This document shows, in pieces, positions 33,740 to 44,741 of a stretch of DNA of 64,000 nucleotides (the stretch's first letter is position 1; each line of letters starts with the position of its first letter). Position numbers and translations under genes: made by a program. Location of the stretch: contig CM039511.1 of the NCBI GenBank assembly GCA_022432975.1, forward strand, positions 18,998,557-19,062,556, written 5' to 3'. The stretch is from Begonia masoniana (Eukaryota > Streptophyta > Magnoliopsida > Cucurbitales > Begoniaceae). The notes under the pieces are model-generated. The model saw nothing but the letters and a program-made list of their open reading frames with translations, was not told the DNA's origin and did no database searches.

Positions 33740-34239
33740 TACAGTTGAGCGGGAAGGTGAGTACCGAGAGCCGAACCGTGAGTAGATGCAAGTTGGTGAC
33801 GTGCGACCAGGGCCCCGGTGGACGGTAGTGTTAGGGCGACCCGACCCATGGAGTCGTTGTATGGTGTTGATCAGGAGTAGATAGTTTTGTGGGAGCATTT
33901 TATATCTGGTTGTATAAAGTTATAGCTAAGGGTGAGGTGTCACTCTGTATTGTAGATTTTCTTTATTTGGTTGATAGTATTTTGGTTTTTCCTCGTTACT
34001 ATTATTTGGAGATTTCGTATGTTGGTTAGACGAGTAGATATATTCTGGACTGGTTGGGAATTCGTTCGTTGTAGGTACTTAGCATTTTGGGAGGCGTCAT
34101 TTTCAGACGTTACTCTGCCGAATTTTTTATTTTGGGGAGGATACCGTAAAGTCTAGTGGTTAGGACAAAAGGGGAGAGTATGGTATTAGAGCAGTCCCTG
34201 TAGCGAACCGGGTCGCGGAGACTCGGGGCGTTACAGTTA

Positions 34240-34252
34240 TGGTATCAGAGCC
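34240..34252 (+). other. gypsy-A primer binding site (initiator-Met tRNA)
   Basis: TGGTATCAGAGCC, an exact match to the initiator-Met tRNA 3' complement. Confidence 0.96.
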
Positions 34253-34370
34253 ATGGGGTCGACGTCGTTCAATGGATTACCAAACACCGTCAGCCGCTGC
34301 CTGGGAGTGCTTCGCTAACTGTAAGTATTACTTAACACCCTAGTATGATGTTTTCTTATGATAGTGTTAA

Positions 34371-35486
34371 ATGGTTCAGGGATTGAAGAATATGCCCAGA
34401 GGGCGTAGGGGACGAAGACGAGGTCGACCTTGGAGGGAGGTAGATGACCAGGCTGAGACTAGGGGACAACCACCGAGAGAGATAGATGGGAGAGACGATG
34501 CTATCAGACAGTTGACAGAGTTGGTCACCCGCCAGTCCCAGTGGTTAGAGCGTCAGTCTCAGCAGATAGAGCGGTTTCTAAGTAGGGAGGATCAAGGGCA
34601 GTCCAGTGGTGGCGCTGCCGCGGCGGGCCACGAGGTAGATAGGTTTCACAAGTTACAGCCCCCAGCCTTTGACGGGTCGTCTTCGGATCCACTCATTGCT
34701 GAAGAGTGGATTCGAAAGATGGAAGACATAATGGAATATACCAAAGTAAACGATCAGGACAGGGTCTCCAGCGCAGTTTTTCACCTAGCAGGGGATGCTC
34801 GATTCTGGTGGGACACAGTGAAGGCCACCACCGATGTGACAAGGATGACCTGGGAGGAGTTTTGAGCAGTGTTTTTTGGCAAATACTTCAGCCACTCAGT
34901 CAAAACAACGAAGATGGCCGAGTTTACTCAGTTGAAGCAAACGGGCACAGTGGCTGTTTATGTGCGACGGTTTGAGGCTTTGTCAAGATTTGCTGGTCAT
35001 TTAGTGAGCCTAAACGAGAACAAGGTACACCAGTTTGTTCAAGGGCTGAAGCCGGAGATTTATATGGGTGTCAGAATAGCAGGGACACGGAACGTGCCGT
35101 ATGAGGAAGTGGTTGCCAAGGCATTAGATATTGAGGAGGCTAGCATGAAGCTTCCTAGTTATAGAGAGCAGTCTAAGGAGCAGCCGCGACGATTCCTCCA
35201 GGAGATGGCGTCTCAGCCATCGAGGGGTACACCACAACAGTAGCAAGGGGGCCAGAAAAGGCCCGGTGAGAGTCTGAGTAGCCAGGGGAGCAGCAAACGG
35301 CCCCAGGGGTCGAGTACTGTACCACTATGCCCTAAGTGTAAGAAGAACCGTTATGGCGAGTGTCGAGCAGATTCTAACCGGTGCTTCAACTGTAATGAGG
35401 AGGGCCATTTCGCGAGAGAGTGTCCGAAGGCAAATCGATGCTATCGTTGCAACGAGGTAGGTCATTTTGCCAGACAGTGCCCGACT
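34371..35486 (+). pseudogene. gypsy-A gag with two nonsense codons
   Basis: ATG at 34371 (a second possible start, MPRGRRGRRRGRP, is at 34392). A basic, glutamine-rich N-terminus is followed by the gag core: FHKLQPPAFDGSSSDPLIAE, VFHLAGDARFWWDTV and LKQTGTVAVYVRRFEALSRF. Two CCHC knuckles are [14 protein letters not shown] and [14 protein letters not shown] (about 35383-35480). TGA at 34863-34865 stands where relatives have Arg (CGA to TGA), and TAG at 35241-35243 where Gln is expected (CAG to TAG). The frame is the same throughout and runs into protease without a shift. Confidence 0.94.
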
Positions 35487-38400
35487 TTGAGTAGAACCCC
35501 AGCGAGATCAGCACCGCGAGTCTTCTCCCTCATTGAGTCAGATGATGCTGCCCAGCCGTCCGTCATTTCAGGTAGCATTTTTATTTTTGGAGTTGCAGCT
35601 TACACCTTGATTGATACAGGGGCTACACATTCATTTGTCTCTGCGGCCTTTGTGGTTAAGGCCAACTTGGAGTTTTGCCATACCGACCAATTTTTCGAGG
35701 TAACGTTGTCGTCAGGGGAGCGTTTATTGTCAGATCAGATGGTACGAGGAGATCTAGTGACTGTGGGAGAGCGACAGCTGTACGCTGAATTGATCATACT
35801 CCACATGATGGAGTATGAAGTCATCTTAGGAATTGATTGGTTGTTCAGACATTATGCCTCATTAGACTGCAGGAATTGGGAGATTCATTTCCGACCCCCG
35901 GATGAGGGGTGTTACTCATTCAGGACTGGGAAAGGTCTGAGAAGGATTTCTGAAATATCTTCCTTAAGAGCCCGACAGTTATTGCGAGATGGATGCTTGG
36001 GTTTTCTGGCTAGCGTTAGAAATGGACAGTACCAAGCAGAGGCCCAGCTACAGGACATCGAGGTTGTGAAGGATTTTCCGGAGGTGTTCCTCGAAGATTT
36101 ACCAGGTTTGCCCCCGGATAGAGTGATCGAGTTCGTCATTGATGTGTACCCAGGGGCTGAACCAGTGTGTAAAAACCCATATAGGTTGGCGCCTACTGAG
36201 CTGAAGGAGTTGAAGGTACAGTTAGAGGAGTTGACGGATAAAGGCTTTATACGCCCTAGTTTTTCACCGTGGGGCGCACCGGTTTTGTTTGTGAAGAAGA
36301 AAGACGGATCTCTACGTATGTGCATTGACTACAGAGAGTTGAATAAGCTGACAGTGAAGAACAAGTACCCACTGCCGAGGATAGATGATTTGTTCGATCA
36401 GCTTCAAGGTGCACGGGTGTTCTCTAAGATTGATTTGAGGTCTGGATACTATCAGCTGAAGGTGCAAGAGGAAGATGTACCGAAGACCGCATTCAGGACA
36501 AGATATGGGCACTATGATTTTTTGGTCATGTCTTTTGGACTGACCAACGCCCCAGCAGCCTTTATGGACCTGATGAACCGGGTATTCAAAGAATATTTGG
36601 ACAGGTTTGTGATAGTGTTTATTGATGATATTTTGATTTATTCACAGACAGAGGAGGAGCACAGGGAACACTTGGGGATCGTGTTGTCTGCTTTGAAATA
36701 GCACCAGTTGTACGCTAAGTTCACCAAGTGTGAGTTTTGGCTAGGTAGAGTTAATTTCTTGGGGCACGTCATCTCTGGTGAAGGCATTTCGGTGGACCCG
36801 GTGAAGGTTCAGGCGGTGCAGGAGTGGCCTCAGCCAACTAATGCTAGTGAGGTTCGTAGTTTTCTTGGGTTGGCAGGCTATTATCGGAGATTTGTCGAGG
36901 GGTTCTCCAAGATTGCAGCCCCAATGACCAGGTTGACCAGGAAAAATATGAAGTACTGTTGGTCTAACGATTGTGAAAACAGCTTTCAGATCTTGAAACA
37001 GAAGTTGACCTCGGCTCCATTGTTGGTGTTACCGGTTGAGGGTGAGAGATTCAGTATTTATTGCGACGCATCTAGGATTTGTTTGGGGTGCGTACTGATG
37101 CAGAATGGGAAGGTTATTGCTTATGCTTCTAGGCAGTTGAAGACGTATGAGCAGAACTATCCCACTCACGACTTGGAGTTAGCAGCAGTAGTTTTTGCAC
37201 TAAAGATTTGGCGGCATTATCTATATGGGCAGCAGTGCGAGGTATTCTCCGACCATCAGAGCTTGAAGTATATTTTTACACAAAAGGAACTGAACATGAG
37301 GCAGAGGAGGTGGCTTGAACTAGTGAAAGACTATATTTTGGAAATCAAGTATCACCCGGGAAAGGCGAATGTGGTGGCGGATGCTCTACGTCGGGTGGCG
37401 GTTCCAGTTTCAGTTTCTGCTGTGATGACTACGGTGCCGACCGAATTAAAGATTGAGCTGCAGAGGTTTGGTGTCGAGGTAGTTTCTAACCTTGCGGCTA
37501 CCCTTTCGGCTATGTCATTAAGGCCGACCATCCTGGAAAGGATCAAACTGGCTCAAGGAAGTGATAATGAGTGTAAAGAACTCAGGGCGAGTATGGAGAC
37601 TGGTGTGAGGCCCGAGATCAGCATTTCGGAGGACGAGATTCTGAAATTTCGAGACAGGTGGTATGTTCCGAAGGACGAGGAGCTGAGGAAAGATATATTG
37701 GCAGAGGCTCATTCTTCTTCTTTCTCTGTGCATCCTGGGAGCACTAAGATGTACAGGGACCTGAGGCAGCATTACTGGTGGCCCAATATGAAGTGTGAGG
37801 TGGCTATGTATGTGGAAGCTTGTGTAGTATGCTAGCAGGTGAAGGCTGAGCACCAGAGGCCATCAGGTATGCTTCAGCCACTACCTATACCAGAGTGGAA
37901 ATGGAAGATGATCACTATGGATTTCGTGACAGGATTGCCCAAGACAGTGAAGGACCATGATGCAATCTGGGTGGTTGTGGACAGACTGACGAAGTCGTCT
38001 CACTTTCTGCCGGTGAGGATGACTTACTCTATGGACCAGTTTGCTCAGCTTTATGTTCAGGAGATAGTTCGGTTACATGGGGTTCCGGTGTCGATAGTGT
38101 CAGATCGAGACCCCAGATTTACTTCTAAGTTTTGGCGGAGTCTGCAGAAGGCCATGGGTACCCGGTTGGATTTTAGTACGGCCTTTCATCCTCAGACCGA
38201 TGGGCAGTCAGAGCGGACTATACAGATTCTAGAGGATATGTTGAGAGCCTGTGTGCTAGAGTTTCAGGCATCTTGGAGCAGGTTCTTGCCTTTGGTGGAG
38301 TTTTCATATAATAACAGCTATCAGTCCACCATTGGTATGGCGCCTTATGAGGCCCTATATGGAAGAAAATGCAGATCGCCTCTGTATTGGGACGAGGTTG

Positions 38401-38957
38401 GTGAGGCAAGATTGCTGGGTCCTGAGATTCTGCAGCAAACAGTCGAAGTGGCCATTATTCGAAGAAGGATTGAGGCAGCTCAGAGTCGACAGAAGAGTTA
38501 CGCAGATCAGAGACGGCGAGAGTTGGAGTTTAGCGTGGGGGATCTGGTGTTTCTGAAGATCTCCCCATTCAAGGGGGTGGTCAGGTTTGGGAAGCGAGGG
38601 AAGCTAAACCCTCGGTTTGTGGGACCATTCCCTATATTAGAGAGGATCGGGAGCACCGCTTACCTACTGCAACTACCTGCGTCTATGAGTGTCATTCACG
38701 ACGTCTTCCATGTTTCTATGCTGAGGAAGTGCATTCGTGATCCTGCTCAGGTGGTGGCTCAGGAGGAGATTGAGGTTCAGCCGACCTTGGCATATGAGGA
38801 GAGACCAGTCCAGATTTTGGGATCAACTGTTAAGCAGTTGCGCAACAAGGAAATCCCATTGGTCAAGGTGTTGTGGCGCAACAGCAATGTGGAGGAGACC
38901 ACTTGGGAGCGGCGACAGGACATGGAGCGACAGTTTCCCGAGTTATTTGGTACGTAA
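35487..38957 (+). pseudogene. gypsy-A pol: protease, RT, RNase H, integrase, chromodomain
   Basis: Same frame as gag, ending TAA at 38955. Protease: [13 protein letters not shown] (DTG at 35613-35621) and [34 protein letters not shown] and catalytic FIDDILIYS (36624-36629). RNase [40 protein letters not shown]. Integrase: zinc region ([22 protein letters not shown]), TMDFVTGLPK, SDRDPRFTSKFW and QSERTIQ with D, D and E intact. End: chromodomain-like LRNKEIPLVKVLWRNSNVEE. TAG codons at 36699-36701 and 37833-37835 replace expected CAG (Gln). All catalytic motifs are intact, so only nonsense codons disable it. Adjacent sequence is the purine tract and 3' LTR. Confidence 0.95.
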
Positions 38958-38979
38958 ATTTTGGGGACAAAATTCTTAT

Positions 38980-38992
38980 AAGGGGGGGTGGG
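38980..38992 (+). other. gypsy-A polypurine tract
   Basis: AAGGGGGGGTGGG immediately before the 3' LTR start TGTAACACCCGG. Confidence 0.93.
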
Positions 38993-39241
38993 TGTAACAC
39001 CCGGATTTTTTTTGGATGAATTAATTAAATTATCTTATGATTAATTAGTCACTTAGTTGTCAGATCTTTGAGAGCGCAGATGGAGGAGTTTAAACCGAGC
39101 ATGGAGAGAGAGTCGATTTATAGAAATTGGCTGACGAAGAAAAGAATTTGTCAGAATCTTGGAAGGGCAAAACGATAAATGTTATTATTATTATTATTTT
39201 TGTTTTAAAAAAAATTAAATTAACATTTAATTTTTTTTAAA

Positions 39242-39278
39242 ACAGACGAACGGCTTCGCGAAGAAGCCATTCGTCTGT
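39242..39278 (+). other. 16-bp hairpin in gypsy-A 3' LTR
   Basis: ACAGACGAACGGCTTC, five-base loop, GAAGCCATTCGTCTGT; one mismatch, as in the 5' LTR. Confidence 0.9.
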
Positions 39279-40080
39279 CGTTCTTCGCGGGCAGAGAACA
39301 GGGCAGGGAAGAAGAGAGGGAGCGGCGATCGACTGAACACCGACCATCGACGATTCTCGGTGCTCTCCGGCCGGAGTTCGTGGGCGAGCCGATTCCGGCC
39401 ATCTTCGTGCGTCAGCAAACTGGTAAGGCACGTTTTGTGCCCTGTTTTGTCTCTGTTTAAGGCCGAGAGGGACGAGCTCGATTGAACTCCTACAACTGGC
39501 CGCTTTTGGCCGTTCTTGGCGTCAAATGACCGAGCTTAACGTCGGCGAAGGTTGCCGAGCAATGGTGAGCTCGGATTGGGGGAAAAACTTAGGGCTCCAA
39601 TGTGGAGAATTCGGGTTTTCCTATGTAAAGCTTTAGAATTTCGTTAAATTATACTAATTGGGTGCGAGGGTGGTCGAATGGTGAGGAAACGAGTGAAAAT
39701 TGATAGAAAATTTGGAAAGGGAAAAATCCCCAGCTTAGGGCAGTTCGGATTTTGCCGTTTTTGACCCAGCTACGGTCGTTTGTTTTGAATTCTGTTTGGC
39801 AGGTTAAACTAGGTGATTAGGGGAGTATGTGGTCGTTGGAATCGTTCGATTCCGATAACCGACGCGTGAGTTATGCGCGTTTAAAGTTTCGGATTTTTTT
39901 TTTTTACCAAACCCAATTAGCAGCCCGTTTAGTTGAGTTTTAGTTGGGTTAGGCTAGAAATAGTAGTTTGGGGGGGGAGTGGTGAATGTAAGTTTGATTT
40001 TGATGAACTTTGAATTTTTGTCGTAGATCGAGCCGTAGGTGGACAAGAAACCGAACATCCTCAGCAAGCTAGGACGCCAG

Positions 40081-40853
40081 GTAAGTAGTAGTGTGGGTGT
40101 AACGCTTGAGAGTCGCCCAGAAGGGCCTATACCACAGTTGGTTGCATGTTGTGAGTCGTAAGTAGGTTTTGAGTAGTCTGTATGTGATGTGCTCTGCGAA
40201 TTCCGAGTGAGACTCGGGCCGGAGTGAGGTGCTCCGCGAATTTCGAGTGGGACTCGGGCCGGAGTGAGGTGCTCCGCAAATTCCGAGTGGGACTCGAGCC
40301 GGAGGTGAGGTGCTCCGCGAATTCCGAGTGGGACTCGGGCCGGAGGTGATGTGCTCCGCGAATTCCAAGTGAGACTCAAGCCGGAGGTGATGTTCTCCGA
40401 AAATTCCGAGTGGGACTCGGGCCGGAGGTGAGGTGCTCTGCGAATTCCGAGTGGGACTCGGGCCGGAGGTGATGTGCTCTGCGAATTTCGAGTGGGACTC
40501 GGGTCGGAGGTGAGGTGCTCCGCGAATTCCGAGTGGGACTCACGCCGGAGGTGATGTGCTCCGCGAATTTCGAGTGAAACTCAGGCCGGAGGTGATGTGC
40601 TTTACGAATTCCGAGTGAGACTCGGGCCGGAGGAGGTAAGCAGGTTAAGGGTCGTAGGTATGTATGTGATGGGAAGTCGTCGGTAGTTGGTCATGGTATG
40701 TAGGTGATGATTCTTGTGCAGGTTATGGGTCGTGGCTACGTACTTAAATGTAAAGTCGTAGTTAGTTGGTTATGGTCAGCATGCTTCATGTTTAGATTTC
40801 TTTTGCACTCTACTTTCTAAGCCTTGAGCTTACGGTGTGTTCTGTGGTGTAGG
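40081..40853 (+). other. Conserved LTR module (copy 4)
   Basis: GTAAGT at 40081-40086. Hairpin a is GCCC-AGAA-GGGC at 40115-40126. The stem CCTATACCACAG (40126-40137) pairs with CTGTGGTGTAGG (40842-40853). Hairpin b is TAAGC-CTTGA-GCTTA at 40818-40832. Confidence 0.68.
40189..40636 (+). repeat. 40-41 bp tandem repeat, 11 copies
   Basis: Same unit as 33239-33522, expanded from 7 to 11 copies. Confidence 0.97.
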
Positions 40854-42811
40854 TATAGTTGAGCAGGAAGGTGAGTACCGAGAGCCGAACCCTGAGTAGA
40901 TGCCAGTTGGTGACGTGCGACCCGGTGGACGGTAGTGTTAGGGCGACCCGACCCATGGAGTCGTTGTATGGTGTTGATCAGGAGTAGATAGTTTTGTGGG
41001 GGCCTTTTATATCTAGTTGTATAAAGTTATAGCTAAGGGTGAGGTGTCACTCTGTATTGTAGATTTTCTTTATTTTGGTTGATAGTATTTTGGTTTTTCC
41101 TCGTTACTATTATTTGGAGATTTCGTATGTTGGTTAGACGAGTAGATATATTCTGGACTGGTTGGGAATTCGTTCGTTGCAGGTACTTAGCATTTTGGGA
41201 GGTGCCATTTTCAGGTGTTACTCTGCCAAATTTTTTATTTTGGGGAGGATACCGTAAAGTCTAGCGGTTAGGACAAAAGGGGAGAGTATGGTATTAGAGC
41301 AGTCCCTGTAGCGAACCGGGTCGCGGAGACTCGGGGCGTTACACATACGCCCCTTAATCGAGTAGAGGATGTATAACATTGGGAGAACTGATCCCACTCC
41401 CAAGGGAACTGGGGGATCAGATCAATAAACGAGCGAATGTACAACTGAGATGAAAAAGTAGAAACTGCATGTTTAGGTTTTATGTTTCAGCATATCATTT
41501 CATTATTGCATTACTTACTTAGCATTAGGCTAATAGATGAGTTTTGTGATGTAGGTGTTGAGGTTACTGCAGGTGATTTCCTTGAGTTCACAAACGCATA
41601 GATGATGTTGGAGGAGCGCATTCAGACCACGACTTGGTAAACTGATGAGGCGGTTTAACCAGTGTTTTTGTACATGTGCATTGTAGTGAAAAACTGGATA
41701 GCTGAGTTGTGTTTGAGTTTCGCTGACAGAATTAACTTTTAATGTCCTGATCTTAGGTTTGAAAACTCTCTGGTTCAGTCGACAATGTTTTCACTTAAGT
41801 ATGTTGAGTCTTATGACAGTAATAGTTTTCAATGTTCTGAAACACATTTTGAAATCTTCTGATAATAGTACCTTGCTGACTTAGCATTGGTTTTTACAGG
41901 ATTTGAGTAATGTAGGTATTGGAGTTGTTTCCGAAAGGTTTCATTGAAGTGAATAAGTCCCTTCGTAGTAGAGTTGTTTTTGTATAGAGTATAAATTGTG
42001 GAAAAATTGTTCTGTTTTCTACCGGCAGTGGCAGTCTATCGGTAGAAGACATCGTTTTCTATCGGTAGAAGATGGTTGTTTCCTACCGGTAGGAGTAGCG
42101 TGTTAAATCTATCGGATGGTGTAGTTTATTTTATCGGTAGAAAGTTTAGACTTTTTTCGTTTAGCGATCGGTGGATGTCGAGTGCTATAGTTATCGGAAG
42201 ATGTAGGAAATGATTTTGTCGTTTAGTGATCGGTGGACTTTGTGTATTATGTCTATCGGAAGATGCGGGAAGACTTTTGTCGTTTAGTGACCGGTCAATG
42301 TATTCTGTTTGTTTTGTTTTGTAAGTAAAGTCTTTTGTCGTCTTATGGTCGGCAGAGGTTGGATGAATGAATCATCCGACTGACGCCATCGGTAGATACG
42401 AGTAGCAAAACTCGTCGTTGCGATCGACAGAAGTTGGAGGATTAATTCATCCGGCTGACGTCATCGGTGGAAGACTTCTGTTTGCTTTTGCTTTTTCGTT
42501 GACTTAGTTCAGCGGCAGATAAGTTTGACTTTTGCAACTTTCAAAGTATTTCGCGATTTAAACCTTTATTTCTTTTGGCCGAAAGTTCTCTAACGTCTCA
42601 ACTGATCATTCAAACATTGTTTTATAGTTTTGTTTAACTCTGTTGTTGTTCAAATGATTTCCGCTGCAAGTCTCTAAACGTTTTGAGGTTTTAGAAAAAT
42701 GTCAAATTTAGACCTTCGAGTGAAATTTTAAATTTGGTCCAAAGTTTCTTAGTCAAGTTCGAGTTTATGAGTAACAAACTGGGTTCAGAAAACTCGGGGC
42801 GTTACAGGATC

Positions 42812-43028
42812 TATTCCAAAACTCAAAGTATGTTTGAGCAAATGGATGACTATGAAATTATTGATGAAGGTACGTTACATAATAATTTATTTTCTATGTT
42901 ATTTTTTGTTTGTAAAATTTGTCTTCTTAAATCTTTAATATTATGTTTTGTTTTGTCCAAAAATTGCTGCTAACAATCGTAAGAATGAAGAAGGAGATGA
43001 AGATTTACCAATTATTATTGAATTGTAA
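42812..43028 (+). pseudogene. hAT transposase, C-terminal end
   Basis: After the second LTR the frame resumes as YSKTQSMFEQMDDYEIIDE. It probably reaches NRKNEEGDEDLPIIIEL and a TAA at 43026-43028 through a small intron (GTACGT at about 42870 to CGTAAG at about 42981). The C-terminal acidic tail is normal for plant hAT proteins. Confidence 0.7.
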
Positions 43029-44031
43029 AGACACTTTTTTGGTTCATCATTTTTATCTTTATTGAAAAAATGATGCTCTTTTATAAAGATTGTATTTGTT
43101 CGGGCGTTTTTTTTATCTTAGATTGCAATTGAATGTTTGTCAGATGTAGTGTGGAGGGTGGTGTAGTGGTTGACTTGTCGGTGGACACTCAGACATTGGG
43201 TATACTTTGTGATTTTTTAAACATGAGTTGGATTGTTTGGATATACAATTTGTTGGATATAAAAATTTTAGATATTAGTTGGATATAGTTTATATGGACT
43301 TTAGTTTTATCTTTGATCATGGACGTTAGTTGGATTTTATATAAAATTGTTTTATATTTTATATTTTGACTTTAATTCTATCTTTGATCGGTTCAATTGG
43401 ACTTTAGTTGGATTTAATATAGAATATTAGAATTGTTGTATAATTTTTGTTTGGACTTTAGTGTGATATTAAAGGGTGTATTTTTGTTGGTTAAATTAAT
43501 ATATTTAATGGTGTTTTAAAAAAAAAATCAATTTGTTATTAAAAACCCAACTTTAACCGACCGTTTGGGTTGGTTTGGGACACTTTGCGGGTTGGTTTTC
43601 GGTTCAGGTCGGGTCCAAAATTGACCTGAACCGAACTGTGCCCAATGCTATTCACGACCCCCAATCCATGGTTAATCGTCTCTTAGCATGAGTTGAATGT
43701 TTTTATTTCTGTTATGAGGTTGTTTTATATTCACGCGATATTCACTTTTTTTTTTCTTTTTTTAAATTAGAAAGTGAGTGATTTTATACGTGAACAAGAT
43801 CTTAAGCCCATCAAACTTGTTTTATATGAACAACATTAATCGCAAAAATTAATAAACTAACAAAATAACCTAAAGAAGATGGAATCATAGCAAAATTATT
43901 AAACAATCAAGATGTAACATATATTTTTAAAAATAGGCCATATTAGTTTGGCACCTGTAATGACAATAGGAAAAAGATGTGAAGAATTAGTAATACATTG
44001 TAAGTCTTATGAATTTACGAGAGAATTAATC
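43029..44031 (+). other. hAT 3' flank and unassigned AT-rich DNA up to the gap
   Basis: CGGTTCAGGTC (43600-43610) and its exact reverse complement (43623-43633) form a subterminal inverted repeat. The hAT end may be near CTGTGCCCAATGCTA (about 43636-43650). Beyond this I see AT-rich DNA and one short open frame running into the Ns that I do not recognise. Confidence 0.5.
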
Positions 44032-44131
44032 NNNNNNNNNNNNNNNNNNNNNNNNNNNNNNNNNNNNNNNNNNNNNNNNNNNNNNNNNNNNNNNNNNNNN
44101 NNNNNNNNNNNNNNNNNNNNNNNNNNNNNNN
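44032..44131. other. Assembly gap, 100 N
   Basis: Exactly 100 Ns, the usual placeholder for a gap of unknown size. It removes the first part of the Cassandra LTR and the DNA between hAT and copia. Confidence 0.99.
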
Positions 44132-44269
44132 CCATTCTCCGCGATCCTGGGCTGCCTGGGCCGTAGTGTTTCTCCGTTGAATCAGGGGCCGTTCGAACCC
44201 CATCGTTGGGAAGTACATGGATAAACTATTAGATATCCCTCCCAACGTAGCAAGACTCGTTTTGGAGCA

Positions 44270-44360
44270 CGATTGGCGACGGATCCATAAGAACTTCCGA
44301 AGTTAAGTGTGCTTTCGGCGAGAGTAATTCCCGGTTGGGTGACCTTCCTCGCGGGAAGTG
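44270..44360 (+). promoter_or_regulatory. 5S rRNA-like region in second Cassandra, LTR 1
   Basis: GGATCCATAAGAACTTCCG, AAGTTAAGTGTGCTTTCGG, CGAGAGTAATTCCCGG and TTGGGTGACC match 5S boxes in order. Confidence 0.88.
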
Positions 44361-44741
44361 CCTTCTCGCCAACAAAGCCGTGTGGGAGGATATTGGGCTT
44401 GGGCGGCCCAATCCCCGAGTGGAAACATATCTTGCTGGGACGGGTCCTTTCCCATGGTATCAAGAGCCTGACCCAACCCGAATTGTGGCCAACGAGGACG
44501 TTGGGCCCCCGGGGGGGTGATTGTGACGACCCGTCTTTCAACGACTGATAGGAACCCATTCTTCTCCGCTGGATCCTGGGGCTGACCTTGGCCGAGGTGG
44601 GAAAGCTCCGCATTCCTGTGGCTGACCTGGGCCGGAGTGGTTTCTCCGTTAAGCATGGGCCGGTCGACCCACAATACGCTTGGGAGTACATGGAAATGAA
44701 ACATATGTAGAGATCCCTCCCAACATAGCAATACGCGTTTT

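Larger units (their letters stand above)
32037..34235 (+). repeat. gypsy-A 5' LTR
   Basis: TGTAACACCCGG to GGGGCGTTACA. It contains a hairpin at 32289, G17 at 33010-33026, GTAAGT at 33131 and seven 40-41 bp repeats. Confidence 0.96.
32037..41343 (+). mobile_element. Nearly intact gypsy chromovirus 'gypsy-A' (Tekay/Del-like)
   Basis: 9.3 kb: LTRs 32037-34235 (2199 bp) and 38993-41343 (2351 bp), primer site at 34240, single-frame gag-pol at 34371-38957, purine tract at 38980. Target duplication CATCC/CATAC (32032-32036 and 41344-41348, one mismatch). In the first 190 bp I count about three LTR differences, so it is young. Most of the LTR length difference comes from repeat number. It lies inside the family B solo LTR. 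Confidence 0.96.
38993..41343 (+). repeat. gypsy-A 3' LTR
   Basis: 2351 bp, nearly identical to 32037-34235 apart from four extra 41-bp repeats and a shorter G run. Confidence 0.96.
31758..41555 (+). other. Conserved LTR module (copy 5), interrupted by gypsy-A
   Basis: GTAAGT at 31758-31763. Hairpin a is GCC-TTCG-GGC at 31777-31786. The stem CCTACATCACAAAAC (31786-31800) pairs perfectly over 15 bp with GTTTTGTGATGTAGG (41541-41555). Hairpin b is TTAGC-ATTAG-GCTAA at 41519-41533. Gypsy-A landed in the repeat loop between them. Confidence 0.7.
31222..42806 (+). mobile_element. Solo LTR of family B, TSD GGATC, interrupted by gypsy-A
   Basis: Starts TGTAACACCCGGTTTC, ends CTCGGGGCGTTACA, and is flanked by GGATC at 31217-31221 and 42807-42811. 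Without gypsy-A it is about 2.27 kb and homologous to the gypsy-B LTRs (CCGCCACTGTCTCC leader, GCCTTCGGGCCTACATCAC, CTACCGGTAG-rich end). Two copies of a repeat of about 98 bp (TTAATCGAGTAGAGGATGTA) flank the gypsy-A site. Confidence 0.92.
26883..43028 (+). mobile_element. hAT-family DNA transposon remnant, split by LTR insertions
   Basis: Transposase fragments at 26883-27307, 29808-31221 and 42812-43028 become contiguous when the two LTR insertions and one copy of each target duplication are removed. Order: BED zinc finger, RNase H-like catalytic domain, C-terminal dimerisation block. A subterminal inverted repeat lies at 43600-43633. No matched terminal repeats or 8-bp duplication were found. 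Confidence 0.85.

Noticed and set aside
41642..41649. CTGATGAG, possible hammerhead ribozyme core as in retrozymes
   Set aside because: No matching GAAA core and flanking stems could be found; the related LTR copies on the minus strand also lack them.
43948..44245. Open frames across the 100-N gap
   Set aside because: They exist only because Ns were read as codons.
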